64,000 nt of DNA from Hydrogenophaga sp. (GCF_018780385.1 NZ_JADMJO010000013.1:61038-125037); one strand, 5' to 3'. Counted from the stretch's first letter, positions 18,075 to 27,180 are shown. The notes: generated from the letters alone by a model not told the origin. A program made the numbers and translations.

Positions 18075-19219
18075 ACGTCGGTATTCTTACTTTTCATTTC
18101 AGCGACAACTACGGTGCCGCGCTGCAAGCCTATGCCTTGCGCCGCTGGTTGACGGAGCAAGGTCATCACGCCAGCTTCATCGACTACCGGCCCGCGCACA
18201 TCGAACACGGTGGCAGGCTTTGCCTGCCCACGTCGCCCGCCAGGCTCAAGGCCAATCTGAAGGTGGTCTATCTGGCGGTGTCTTCGTTCCTCAACGAGCA
18301 CTTCGGGAACCGGAGCCAGAAAGAAAAGTTCGTCCGTTTCAGGGAGCAGTTCCTGGATATCAGGAGCGATGTCGCCCCCACGGACAACGGTGCATCGCTC
18401 GCCGCGGCGCAGGCATACGACCTGATCGTGGCGGGCAGCGACCAGATATGGAGCCCTTCCCAGCATTTCGGTTTTGATCCGAACTACTTTCTGGCCTTCG
18501 CCAAGTCGTTCCGAGCCAGAAAGATCTCGTATGCCGCCAGTTTCGGCAGAGACCGGGTGTCCTCGTCGGAAGCAGCGCAGTTGCCACCGTTGCTGCACAA
18601 CTTCGATGCCATTTCTGTTCGTGAAGCCTCCGGTGTCACGCTGGTCGAGCGGGCCACCGGACACAGGCCGGCCAACGTGCCGGACCCGACCTTGCTGCAC
18701 AGCAACTATGCGGAACTGACCGATCGGGCGTCGTCCGACCACGACGATCCGTACATCTTCTGCTACGGGCTGCGCTCGCCAGACAACATCCGTCAAACGG
18801 CCGATCTCGCTTCAAAGCAGTTGAACTGCCCCGTCCTCTCGCCGCACAACCCCCACCGGCGGTGGGTCGAGATCGGCGACACGGTCTATCCCGATCCAGG
18901 CGAGTGGGTCTCCTTGATCAAGAACGCACGGTTTGTCGTGACCAATTCTTTCCACGGAACCGTTTTCTCGTTGCTGTTCAAAAAGCCCTTCATCGTGGCT
19001 GGACTGACAGGAGAGAGAGCCTCCGCCAATGCCCGAGCCATCCACCTTCTGCGGGCTGTCGGTCTGGAAAGCCGTTTTGCGCCCTCGTTCTCGGAGCAGA
19101 ACACCAAGGCACTGATGACCAAAGAAATCGATTGGACAGCCGTCGACCAGCGACTGGCGGACCTGCGGCAGGCCGGCAACGCGTTTCTGAGCACGCAACT
19201 GAAGGCGGTGGCCCCATGA
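18071..19219 (+). CDS. Polysaccharide pyruvyl transferase family protein
   Basis: This 382-residue protein has the family start MNVGILTFHFSDNYGAALQA, the YDLIVAGSDQIWSP segment in the middle, and the late NSFHGTVFSLLFKKPFIV motif. Members transfer pyruvate from phosphoenolpyruvate to a sugar to form a ketal, giving the polymer negative charge. The start overlaps the previous gene by four bases. The gap to the next gene is filled by a short repeat (19225-19280). Some relatives in this family act on other acceptors, so the pyruvyl call is likely, not proven. Confidence 0.85.
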   Translation: MNVGILTFHFSDNYGAALQAYALRRWLTEQGHHASFIDYRPAHIEHGGRLCLPTSPARLKANLKVVYLAVSSFLNEHFGNRSQKEKFVRFREQFLDIRSDVAPTDNGASLAAAQAYDLIVAGSDQIWSPSQHFGFDPNYFLAFAKSFRARKISYAASFGRDRVSSSEAAQLPPLLHNFDAISVREASGVTLVERATGHRPANVPDPTLLHSNYAELTDRASSDHDDPYIFCYGLRSPDNIRQTADLASKQLNCPVLSPHNPHRRWVEIGDTVYPDPGEWVSLIKNARFVVTNSFHGTVFSLLFKKPFIVAGLTGERASANARAIHLLRAVGLESRFAPSFSEQNTKALMTKEIDWTAVDQRLADLRQAGNAFLSTQLKAVAP

Positions 19220-19224
19220 GCGAT

Positions 19225-19280
19225 GCCCGGCCGTTCCGAAGGCGCTCAGCCCCGCAGTGCGCAGCACGGAGGGTGGCCTC
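19225..19280 (+). repeat. Ribosome-site-bearing intergenic repeat, copy 1
   Basis: Bases 19225-19270 are identical over 46 bp to the reverse complement of 35648-35693 and similar to 53568-53614. The element begins 6 bases after the upstream stop codon and ends in GGAGGG, the Shine-Dalgarno sequence of the downstream ATG at 19281. It fills the only sizeable gap in the middle of the polysaccharide operon. Confidence 0.8.
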
Positions 19281-19853
19281 ATGAGCGATGCCATGAGCGA
19301 CTTCCGTTCACTGCGGTACCGCAGCGACTTCACCACCGCGGCCAAGTTGCGGCGATTCGCGTGGGAAGTGGTCTGGCTGCTGGCCTTCAGACCAACCCCG
19401 CGCTGGGCGTTGCATGGATGGCGGCGCTTCTTGCTGCGGTCGTTCGGGGCCCAGGTGGGCGCCGGATGCCGGATCGCGCCGACGTGTCGCGTCTGGGCAC
19501 CATGGAATCTCGCCATGGGCGAGTTCTCGGCCCTCGGTGACGGCGTGGACTGCTACAGCATGGACCGGATCACCATCGGCTCCAAGGTCACCGTCAGTCA
19601 GCGCTCCTTTCTGTGTACCGGCTCGCATGACACCCGTTCGTTGTCCAGACCCCTGGTCACCGGCCCCATCGTGATCGAAGACCACGTGTGGATCGCTGCA
19701 GAGAGCTTTGTCCATTCGAACGCGGTGATCCGGGAGGGTGCCGTCATTGGTGCGCGCTCGGTGGTGTTCAAGGACATGCCTGCCTGGTCCGTCTGTGCCG
19801 GAAACCCTTGTCGAAAGATCAAGGACCGTGTGCTGAGGGACGGCCATGTTTGA
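19281..19853 (+). CDS. WcaF-like hexapeptide-repeat O-acyltransferase
   Basis: This 190-residue protein has an N-terminal helix pair followed by left-handed beta-helix hexapeptides (GAGCRIAPTCRVWAPWNLAMG region) and the CTGSHDTRS segment with the catalytic His of the LacA/WcaF group. It then has IEDHVWIAAESFV and the closing AGNPCRKIK. It is expected to acetylate a sugar using acetyl-CoA in the cytosol. The start is the ATG right after GGAGGG in the intergenic repeat; a GTG at 19257 would extend the frame into the repeat and is less likely. It overlaps the next gene by eight bases. Confidence 0.88.
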   Translation: MSDAMSDFRSLRYRSDFTTAAKLRRFAWEVVWLLAFRPTPRWALHGWRRFLLRSFGAQVGAGCRIAPTCRVWAPWNLAMGEFSALGDGVDCYSMDRITIGSKVTVSQRSFLCTGSHDTRSLSRPLVTGPIVIEDHVWIAAESFVHSNAVIREGAVIGARSVVFKDMPAWSVCAGNPCRKIKDRVLRDGHV

Positions 19854-20802
19854 CAAGCTCTTCAAGGTAGCCGGCATCTTCAGCGAGGCCCTGCGCGACG
19901 CCGTCCTGTTCCTGCGGTTCAACTCGTATTCACCGTGGGTGGACAAGTCCAGGCGCGCGTTCTACAAAATCATCATCGAGGCCCACACGATCGAGAAGGG
20001 CCTGTCCCTGCCGAACCCGAAGCTGATGTTCGGCAAGGACAAGATCCGTTTCGTGATGAGCGCGCTGTCGCGTTACGACATCCAGCACTCACCCGTGCCT
20101 GCCCACATGTCGCTGGGCGCCCTGGAAGCCTATGTGAACTTCCATGCGAGGGCGGGCGCGTCCGACCCCTTGCTCGACGAGATCTCCCGCTACTTGAAAG
20201 CGTGGGAAGCCAAGCTGCCCAAGCCCTGGAAGGGTGGCACGCGGGACTATTCGTTCAATGGCCAGCCACCCAGCAACCTGCAGCACCTGATGGCCAGCCG
20301 GTCGAGCATCAGGACGCTCCAGTCCGAGCCGCTGAAACCCGAGCTCATCTTTGAAGCGATCTCGCTCGCGCAGCTGGCACCCTCGCAGTGCAACCGCCAG
20401 TCCTCTCGGGTCCATGCCTATCAGGACCCCAGCCGCATCCAGGAACTGCTCGCGTTGCAGGGAGGCTCCCGTGGCTTTGCGGAATCGGTCGGCAATCTGT
20501 TCGTGGTGAGCTCGGAGATCTGCGCCTGGGGGGGACCCGGACAACGCAATCAGGCGTATGTCGACGGTGCGCTGTTCGCCATGTGCCTGATGTTTGCCTG
20601 CCGATCGATGGGCTGGGGAGCCTGCCCACTCAACCTGGCCATCAATCACAAAACCGAGGCAGCGATCCGCCGCGCTGGAGGCATTCCGGCGGGCGAACGG
20701 CTGATCATGATGATCGCCTTCGGTGAGCCCATCGCACCGGAAACCCGGGTGGCTTTCTCGCCGAGAAGGCCTGCGGCCGAAATCGTCACCCTTCATGCAT
20801 GA
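19846..20802 (+). CDS. Nitroreductase-family protein of the polysaccharide locus
   Basis: This 318-residue protein has an N-terminal extension of about 130 residues, then a nitroreductase-like FMN domain beginning at SRSSIRTLQSEPL. It continues through LAQLAPSQCNRQSSRVHAY, GGSRGFAESVGNLFVV and the GERLIMMIAFGEP end. Classical members use FMN and NAD(P)H. Here the genes upstream encode pyruvyl- and acyltransferases, so it may act on an activated sugar or its substituent. The long N-terminus (AHTIEKGLSLPNPKLMFG) is unlike housekeeping nitroreductases and is unrecognised. Overlap with the upstream gene shows it is an operon member. Confidence 0.82.
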   Translation: MFDKLFKVAGIFSEALRDAVLFLRFNSYSPWVDKSRRAFYKIIIEAHTIEKGLSLPNPKLMFGKDKIRFVMSALSRYDIQHSPVPAHMSLGALEAYVNFHARAGASDPLLDEISRYLKAWEAKLPKPWKGGTRDYSFNGQPPSNLQHLMASRSSIRTLQSEPLKPELIFEAISLAQLAPSQCNRQSSRVHAYQDPSRIQELLALQGGSRGFAESVGNLFVVSSEICAWGGPGQRNQAYVDGALFAMCLMFACRSMGWGACPLNLAINHKTEAAIRRAGGIPAGERLIMMIAFGEPIAPETRVAFSPRRPAAEIVTLHA

Positions 20803-20812
20803 GGAAAAACCG

Positions 20813-21784
20813 ATGAGCATCACCGCGATCATCCTGACCCACAACGAATCCCTTCACATCGAACGCGCCATCCGGTCCATCCAGGCGTTCACCGACCAGA
20901 TCTGCGTGGTCGACTCCGGCTCCACCGACGCCACCACCAGCATCGCGAAACGACTCGGGGCCGAGATTTACACGCACCGTTTTGTCAACCAGGCCAAGCA
21001 GTTTCAATGGGCCCTCGACACCATCGATGTCCATGGCGAATGGGTTCTCCGTCTGGACGCCGACGAAATCATCGAGCCCGACCTCGCCCGCGAGATCGCC
21101 GAGAAGCTGCCCCAGCTGCCGGCCGACGTGGTGGGCGTCAACCTCAAGCGCAAGCACATCTTCATGAACCGCTGGGTGCGCCACGGCGGGCGCTACCCCC
21201 TCATGATGCTGCGTCTCTGGCGCCATGGAAAAGGCCGGGTTGAAGACCGCTGGATGGACGAACACGTGGTGGTCTGGGGCGGGCGCACAGTCACTTTTGA
21301 CGGTGGCTTTGCGGACCACAACCTCAACGACCTGACCTACTTCATCGACAAGCACAACAAGTACGCCACGCGCGAAGCCATCGAAGTGCTGAACCAGCGA
21401 CTGGGGCTGTTCGCTCGGGATGACGCACTCAACGCCCGCAGTGCCTCGTTCCAGGCCTCGTTCAAACGCTGGGCCAAGGAGCGCATCTACAACCGCATTC
21501 CCTTCACCATCAGCGCCGCCTTGTATTTCTTGTGGCGCTACATCTTCCAACTGGGTTTTCTGGATGGCCGCAGCGGGCTGGTCTACCACTTCCTGCAGGG
21601 CTACTGGTATCGCTTTCTGGTGGGCGCCGAGCTCATGGAGCTGGAGCGGGCCGTGGCCCATCTCGATGACAAGGCAGCCATCTGCGCCGAATTGAGCCGG
21701 CTGACCGGGCACAAGCTGGTGGCACGCAGCGAGCCATTGGCGACCTCGGACGTCAACGAAAGCCAGCTGGCGCCCCGACTTTGA
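20813..21784 (+). CDS. Family 2 glycosyltransferase
   Basis: This 323-residue GT-A enzyme starts with TAIILTHNESLHIERAI, has the nucleotide-binding VDSGSTDATT, and a DxD-type LRLDADE motif at about residue 80 that holds the metal and nucleotide sugar. GAGGAAAA about 5 nt before the ATG at 20813 fixes the start. The sequence resembles the WaaE/KdtX-like branch of GT2 that adds sugars to lipid-linked acceptors. It lies 10 bp after the nitroreductase gene and 13 bp before the GH16-like gene. Donor unknown. Confidence 0.9.
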   Translation: MSITAIILTHNESLHIERAIRSIQAFTDQICVVDSGSTDATTSIAKRLGAEIYTHRFVNQAKQFQWALDTIDVHGEWVLRLDADEIIEPDLAREIAEKLPQLPADVVGVNLKRKHIFMNRWVRHGGRYPLMMLRLWRHGKGRVEDRWMDEHVVVWGGRTVTFDGGFADHNLNDLTYFIDKHNKYATREAIEVLNQRLGLFARDDALNARSASFQASFKRWAKERIYNRIPFTISAALYFLWRYIFQLGFLDGRSGLVYHFLQGYWYRFLVGAELMELERAVAHLDDKAAICAELSRLTGHKLVARSEPLATSDVNESQLAPRL

Positions 21785-21797
21785 CCACTGGACCTCC

Positions 21798-22709
21798 ATG
21801 CGTACCAACCCTCCATTCCCTGTGCCCCCGTGGTTTCTTGCAGTCCTGTGCCTGGCGTGGCCGGCATGGGCCCACGCCACTGTCCCGTTGATCTGCAAGG
21901 ACGCCGCGACGCCGGATGGCGCCACCCAGGTGGGGGCTCTTCAACCGCTGTTCCGCGATTGCCCCCGGATCGCTGACGTGGACTTCACGGGACGGGCCGA
22001 CGGGAGCAAGTACTACGCCGGGTTCTATTCCATCAAGCCCAAGGACAGCAGCTTCTACGAGCAGGCGGACGATGGCGTGGTCATCAAGCGCGGGGGCCTG
22101 CTCACCACCGTGAAGATGACCTCCTACCCCGGACTGTTTCCGTTGCTGAGCGGCGCGCGACCGTTTTACATCGAAGCCCAGGTCGCGACGTCCTCCAATC
22201 ACCAGGACAATTTTCCGGCGGTCTGGCTCATGCCGATCGAACACAACCTCCGGATGGAAGACGTGTACGAAGGCGATCCGAAAAGCTTCGAGCGCTGGTT
22301 CGAGCTGGACATCGACGAAGGCGGCTTCGGACCCGGTGGACACCACACCGCCATTTCATGGACCGGCATCTGGCCCAACTACAAAAAGCTCCAGAACCCC
22401 AACCCGACCTCGCAGATCCCGCTGGACAGAACGCAAGCCAACGTCTTCGGCGTGTCGTACTCCCCCGACACCCTGACCGTGCGGTGGTGGCTGAACGGCA
22501 AGCAGGTGCTGGAAGCGACCCACCCCTACGTCCCCGAGATTGCCCGGCGGCAGAACTTCTACCTGATCGTGTCGGCGCAAAGCCACAAGAACATCAGCCA
22601 ATACCAGATGAAGCTCATGGGCATTCGCGCATTCGTGGGAGACGCGGTACAGACAAGCGGCGGTGCTGCAACGCCCGCGGCTTTACCCAAAGCAAAGGGC
22701 CCCCCGTGA
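21798..22709 (+). CDS. Secreted GH16-like (concanavalin A-fold) glycan-active protein
   Basis: This 303-residue protein has a signal peptide ending at about AHA|TV (residue 27). Its core is a jelly-roll-like domain with FYIEAQVATS, NFPAVWLMP and, at residues 169-174, ELDIDE. That matches the ExDxxE catalytic motif of family 16 glycoside hydrolases (E169 nucleophile, D171, E174 acid/base). In polysaccharide operons such enzymes trim or process the nascent polymer in the periplasm. The stop overlaps the next gene's GTG by four bases. It could be a lectin-type relative, but all three acidic residues are present. Confidence 0.8.
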   Translation: MRTNPPFPVPPWFLAVLCLAWPAWAHATVPLICKDAATPDGATQVGALQPLFRDCPRIADVDFTGRADGSKYYAGFYSIKPKDSSFYEQADDGVVIKRGGLLTTVKMTSYPGLFPLLSGARPFYIEAQVATSSNHQDNFPAVWLMPIEHNLRMEDVYEGDPKSFERWFELDIDEGGFGPGGHHTAISWTGIWPNYKKLQNPNPTSQIPLDRTQANVFGVSYSPDTLTVRWWLNGKQVLEATHPYVPEIARRQNFYLIVSAQSHKNISQYQMKLMGIRAFVGDAVQTSGGAATPAALPKAKGPP

Positions 22710-23968
22710 AGCTCCTCTTCTACGGCATCAACTTCGCGCCCGAGCTCACCGGCATCGGCAAATACACCGGCGAGATGGCGCAGTGGTTGGCCCACGCGGG
22801 GCACGAGGTGCGCGTCATCACGGCGCCACCCTACTACCCGGCCTGGAAGGTGAGCGCCGGCCACAGCGCCAGCCATTACCGCACCGAGTCATGGCATGGC
22901 GTCGAAGTGATGCGAGCGCCGCTGTGGGTGCCGAAGCAGCCGGGCGGCTTCAAGCGTCTGCTGCACCTGGCCAGCTTCGCGCTCAGCAGCCTGCCGGTGC
23001 TGTGGGCCCAATGGCGCTGGAAGCCCGATGTGGTGTGGGTGGTGGAGCCGCCCTTGATGTGTGCGCCAGCGGCGCTGGCGTTTGCCTCCTTGCGGGGTGC
23101 CAAAAGCTGGTTGCACATTCAGGATTACGAGGTGGACGCCGCGTTTGATCTGGGTCTGATCAAGGGCAACACGCTGCGCCGCTGGGTACAGGGGGCCGAG
23201 CGCTGGCTGATGCGCCGGTTCGACCGTGTGTCCACCATTTCCGGCCGCATGGTGGACCGCGCGTTGGCCAAGGGCGTGCCGGCTGAACGGGTGCTGCACT
23301 TTCCCAACTGGGTGGACATCGGCGGCATCACCCCGCTGACCGCGCCCAGCGCCTACCGGGCCAAGCTGGGCCTGGCGCCCGACGCGATGGTGGCCCTGTA
23401 TTCCGGCAACATGGGCAACAAGCAGGGGCTCGAGATCCTCGCCGACGTGGCTCGCCTGCTGCAGGACGACCCGCGCATCCAGTTCGTGCTGGGTGGCAAC
23501 GGCTCGGGGCGGGCCGATTTGCAGGCGCGCTGCGCGGGTCTGAGCAACGTGCGCTTTCTGGACCTGCAGCCGCTGGAGCGGCTGAACGACTGGCTGGGCC
23601 TGGCCGATGTGCACCTGCTGCCTCAACGGGCCGATGCGGCGGATCTGGTGATGCCCTCCAAACTCACCGGCATGCTGGCCAGCGGCCGCGCCGTGCTGGC
23701 CACCGCGTTGCCCAACACCGAGTTGTGCCGGGTGGTGGTGCAGGACGCCGCCTGCGGCCTGGTGGTGCCGCCCGAGAACCCGGCCGCCATGGCCGACATG
23801 CTGCTTGCGCTGGCGGCCGACCCGGCCCGCCGCGCCGAGATGGGCGCCAACGGCCGCCGCCATGCCGAGGCCGAGCTGAGCCTCAGCGCCATCCTGCGCC
23901 GGTTCGAAATGCAATTGCTGGCCTTGGGCCAGAAAGGGGAAGTGACATGCGCCAGCAGCTCTTCATGA
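22706..23968 (+). CDS. WcaI-like family 4 glycosyltransferase
   Basis: This 420-residue protein begins at a GTG overlapping the previous stop and shows the WcaI opening KLLFYGINFAPELTGIGKYT, then SWLHIQDYEVDAAFDLGL, VSTISGRM, ALYSGNMGNKQGLEIL and the C-terminal MPSKLTGMLASGRAVLAT. WcaI proteins of colanic-acid loci are predicted fucosyltransferases, which would fit the GDP-fucose genes here, though that transfer is an inference. It overlaps the export porin gene by 22 bases. Confidence 0.9.
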   Translation: MKLLFYGINFAPELTGIGKYTGEMAQWLAHAGHEVRVITAPPYYPAWKVSAGHSASHYRTESWHGVEVMRAPLWVPKQPGGFKRLLHLASFALSSLPVLWAQWRWKPDVVWVVEPPLMCAPAALAFASLRGAKSWLHIQDYEVDAAFDLGLIKGNTLRRWVQGAERWLMRRFDRVSTISGRMVDRALAKGVPAERVLHFPNWVDIGGITPLTAPSAYRAKLGLAPDAMVALYSGNMGNKQGLEILADVARLLQDDPRIQFVLGGNGSGRADLQARCAGLSNVRFLDLQPLERLNDWLGLADVHLLPQRADAADLVMPSKLTGMLASGRAVLATALPNTELCRVVVQDAACGLVVPPENPAAMADMLLALAADPARRAEMGANGRRHAEAELSLSAILRRFEMQLLALGQKGEVTCASSSS

Positions 23969-24714
23969 CAAGCAACCCCCGGGCCTCTGCGGCCTTTTGG
24001 GTCATCGGGGTGGTGGCCGTCGCAGCGGCTTTGCCGTTGCAGGCCCAGACACCCGTGTCGGCGAACGCCGCGACCGCGCACGCCGTGCCGGCCAGCGCGC
24101 CACTGGACGCCAACGGGGCCGACTCCGCACCGACCCGATCGCCCGCGCAAGGCGTGGATGCGAACTACCGCATTTCGCCCAACGATCTGATGGAGTTCGA
24201 CGTGTTCGGCGTGCCCGACATGAAGCGCGATGTGCGCGTGAACGCCTCGGGCGAGGTGTCGCTGCCGCTCATTGGCCAGGTGCCGGTGGCCGGGCTCACG
24301 GCGCAGGCAGCGGCGCGCTTGATCGCTGACCGGTACAAGGAGAAGTACCTGCAGGACCCTCAGGTGTCGCTCTTCATCAAGGAGTTCACGACGCAACGCA
24401 TCGCCATCGAAGGCGCGGTGCTCAAGCCCGGCGTCTACCCCATGACAGGCCAGCTCACGCTGTTGCGCGCCCTGGCCTTGTCGGGCGGCTTCGCCCCCTA
24501 CGCCGACATCAACAAGATCGTCGTCTACCGCCACGGCGCCGGCGGCGCGCGCGAACAGTTCACCTACGACCTCGACAAAGTGCGCGCGGGCCAGGAGGTG
24601 GACCCGAACATCCGCGCCGACGACGTGATCGTGATCCAGCGCAACGCCCGGCGGACGGCCCTGAGGGATTCGCTCTTCAGCGACATCCTGAACACGCTCA
24701 ACCCGTTCAACTGA
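23947..24714 (+). CDS. Outer-membrane polysaccharide export protein (OPX/Wza family, short form)
   Basis: This 255-residue protein has a signal peptide ending near LQA|QT. The Poly_export domain starts at YRISPNDLMEFDVFGVPD, and one SLBB-like domain follows at IEGAVLKPGVYPMTGQLTLLRALALSGGF. It shows no lipobox cysteine, and at 255 residues it is much shorter than Wza of E. coli (about 380). It therefore probably lacks the C-terminal helix that crosses the outer membrane and may need a partner pore. It sits directly before the tyrosine-kinase co-polymerase gene, the usual arrangement. An ATG at 23965 is an alternative start. Confidence 0.87.
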   Translation: MRQQLFMTSNPRASAAFWVIGVVAVAAALPLQAQTPVSANAATAHAVPASAPLDANGADSAPTRSPAQGVDANYRISPNDLMEFDVFGVPDMKRDVRVNASGEVSLPLIGQVPVAGLTAQAAARLIADRYKEKYLQDPQVSLFIKEFTTQRIAIEGAVLKPGVYPMTGQLTLLRALALSGGFAPYADINKIVVYRHGAGGAREQFTYDLDKVRAGQEVDPNIRADDVIVIQRNARRTALRDSLFSDILNTLNPFN

Positions 24715-24728
24715 CAGAGGTGCACACC

Positions 24729-27152
24729 ATGGCTACCAGAGACCAACATCCACTCCCCGCCGCTCCCGGCGCCAGGGGCGCGCTGGCCCTGCGCCACGAG
24801 CACGCCCTGTCCGAGCAGATGGTGGCCCGAGGCGAACCCGAGGCATTGGCGAATGACCGCATCGACCTCAAGACCCTCTGGCGCGCGGTGGTCAAACACA
24901 AATGGACCATCGTGGGCATCACCGCCATGTGCACGCTGGCGGCCGGGCTGTACACGCTGCGCATCACGCCGCAGTACCAGAGCGCGGCCCTGCTGCAGAT
25001 CGACCGCGTGGCGCAAAAGGTGGTGGGCTTCAACGCCGAGGTCGAGTTGGACGAAGGCCCTGCATCCGATCAACTGCAGCTGCGCACGCAAATCGAACTG
25101 CTGAAAAGCCGCAGCCTGGCTGAGCGGGTGATCGATGAACTGGGCCTGTACAAACCCGGCGCACCCCCCACCTTGCCGGGTAGTGCAGGCGAAGGCGAAA
25201 GCGAGGGCAATGCGGTGGTCTCCAGCGGCAACGAGCTGGTTGATCAGGCCATGAGCCTCGCCTACAGATTGTGGGTCGACCTGCGCACGCGGTTCACCCT
25301 GGCGCCAGCGGACACTGGCGCGCTCAGCCGAACGGCTGCCGTGGCGCAATTCAAACAAGCGGTCACCGTGGAACCCATTCGCAATTCGCGCCTGGTCGAG
25401 ATCAGGGTGCTCAACGCCGACCCGGAACTGGCCGCCCACATTGCCAACACCATGGCCAGGGCCTTCATCGCCACCAACATCGAGCGCAAGTTGCACTCGT
25501 CGATCTACGCGCGGCAGTTTCTGGAGGAGCAGATCCGCCAGACCAAGGCCAAGCTGGAAGAAAGCGAGCGCGTCATCAACAAGTACGCGAAGAAAAACGA
25601 GATCCTCAACCTGGGCGACAAGGGCAGCGCTGCCACCCAGACCTTTGTGGACTTTTCCGCTGCGCTGGCCAAGGCGGAGCAAGACCGCATCAAGGCCGAG
25701 ACCCAGTACAACCAGGTGAGGCTCAACCCCGAAAGCGCGCCCCAGGCTGTGGTCAACGAAGCCATTCGCGCCTACAAGGAGCAGCGCGCCCGGCTGGAGG
25801 CCGAATACGCCAAGAACCAGTCTGTTTTCAAGCCGGACTACCCCGCCATGGTGGCGGCACGGGCCCAGATCGCCGAGCTGGACGCGCGCATCAAGACCGA
25901 GGTGAACAACATCCTGTCCAGCATCCAGGGCCAGTACATGGCCGCGAAGAAGGCGGAAGATTTGCTGAGGAGCAAGGTGTCCAGCAGCCGCAGCGAGGTG
26001 CTCAACGTGCAGGACCGCAGCGTGGACATGAACTTGCTGAGCCGCGAGCTGGACACCAACCGGCAGGTGTATGACAGCCTGCTGCAGCGACTGAAAGAGG
26101 TGAGCGTGACAGCGGGCATCACGACCAACAACGTGAGCATCGTGGACGAGGCGTCGGTGCCGCTGTTCCCGGCCAATCCCGATCTGAAAATCAATGTCGG
26201 CCTGGGCATGATGCTGGGCCTGTTCCTGGGCATGTTGGCGGCCTTGCTGCGCGAGCAGCTGGACGATTCCGTGAAGAACGTCAACGACATTGAAGCCCAG
26301 TTCCACCTGCCTCTGCTGGGCCTGGTTCCGTTCACCAAACCCGACAAGGGCTACAACGAACCCGTGGCCCTGTTGGCACACCGCCAGCCGCGCAGCACCT
26401 TTGCCGAGTCGTACCGATCCACGCGCACGGCGCTGCAGTTCAGCACGGCCGATGGCGCACCCCAGCGCTTCATGGTGACGAGTTGCGGCAAGGGCGAGGG
26501 CAAGACCACCACGGCGCTCGCGCTGGCCATCAACTTCGCCCAGCTGGGTCAGAAGGTCTTGCTGATCGATGCCGACATGCGCAAGGGCGGGTTGCACAAG
26601 ATGCTCAAGGTGTCCAATGAGCGCGGCTTGTCCAACGTGCTGAGCGGGGACCGCAACATCGACGGCCTGATTCAGAAAACAGAGGTGACCAACCTGGCCG
26701 TGATCACAGCGGGCCCGGTGCCGCCCGATCCGGTGGAACTCCTGATGGGCCCCAGCCTGGGCGAATTGCTGGAAAAGGCGCAGACCATGGGCTACCACCA
26801 GATCGTGATCGACGGGCCGCCGTTGCTGGGCATCGCGGATGCGATCGTGCTGGGCAATCAGATCCAGAACATCGTGTTTGCCGTGAAGGCGAGCGGCACA
26901 CGCAAGGACAGCATCAAGGACGCCCTGCGCCGCCTGCGCAACGCCGGCCTGGCACCCATGGGCATGGTGCTCACGCACGCTCGCAACGAGCACACCAGCG
27001 ACTACGCCTACGCGGCTTACTACGGCGATGGCTACAGCGACCGGCACACGCCACGCGCCGCCAGGCCGAATCCGGTGCCGGGCACGATGCCGCCCGTCCC
27101 GCTGACGGCAAACACCCGCATCGAGCCGACGCTGGATGCATCTTCCGCGTGA
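24729..27152 (+). CDS. Wzc-like polysaccharide co-polymerase and tyrosine autokinase
   Basis: This 807-residue protein has an N-terminal Wzz domain with two flanking membrane helices (first near residue 60, second near 500). The periplasmic part is long and coiled-coil-rich. The cytosolic BY-kinase has Walker A GKGEGKTTTA (about residue 585), Walker A' LLIDADMRKGG and Walker B IVIDGPPL. A tyrosine cluster (YAYAAYYGDGY, about 760-770) is the autophosphorylation tail, followed by about 35 Pro/Arg-rich residues. It controls chain length and export with the OPX protein upstream; the PHP-type phosphatase two genes later should reverse its phosphorylation. The ATG at 24729 is preferred to a GTG at 24720. 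Confidence 0.94.
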   Translation: MATRDQHPLPAAPGARGALALRHEHALSEQMVARGEPEALANDRIDLKTLWRAVVKHKWTIVGITAMCTLAAGLYTLRITPQYQSAALLQIDRVAQKVVGFNAEVELDEGPASDQLQLRTQIELLKSRSLAERVIDELGLYKPGAPPTLPGSAGEGESEGNAVVSSGNELVDQAMSLAYRLWVDLRTRFTLAPADTGALSRTAAVAQFKQAVTVEPIRNSRLVEIRVLNADPELAAHIANTMARAFIATNIERKLHSSIYARQFLEEQIRQTKAKLEESERVINKYAKKNEILNLGDKGSAATQTFVDFSAALAKAEQDRIKAETQYNQVRLNPESAPQAVVNEAIRAYKEQRARLEAEYAKNQSVFKPDYPAMVAARAQIAELDARIKTEVNNILSSIQGQYMAAKKAEDLLRSKVSSSRSEVLNVQDRSVDMNLLSRELDTNRQVYDSLLQRLKEVSVTAGITTNNVSIVDEASVPLFPANPDLKINVGLGMMLGLFLGMLAALLREQLDDSVKNVNDIEAQFHLPLLGLVPFTKPDKGYNEPVALLAHRQPRSTFAESYRSTRTALQFSTADGAPQRFMVTSCGKGEGKTTTALALAINFAQLGQKVLLIDADMRKGGLHKMLKVSNERGLSNVLSGDRNIDGLIQKTEVTNLAVITAGPVPPDPVELLMGPSLGELLEKAQTMGYHQIVIDGPPLLGIADAIVLGNQIQNIVFAVKASGTRKDSIKDALRRLRNAGLAPMGMVLTHARNEHTSDYAYAAYYGDGYSDRHTPRAARPNPVPGTMPPVPLTANTRIEPTLDASSA

Positions 27153-27180
27153 ACGAACCCGCCCCGCGCTGCCCCATCAC

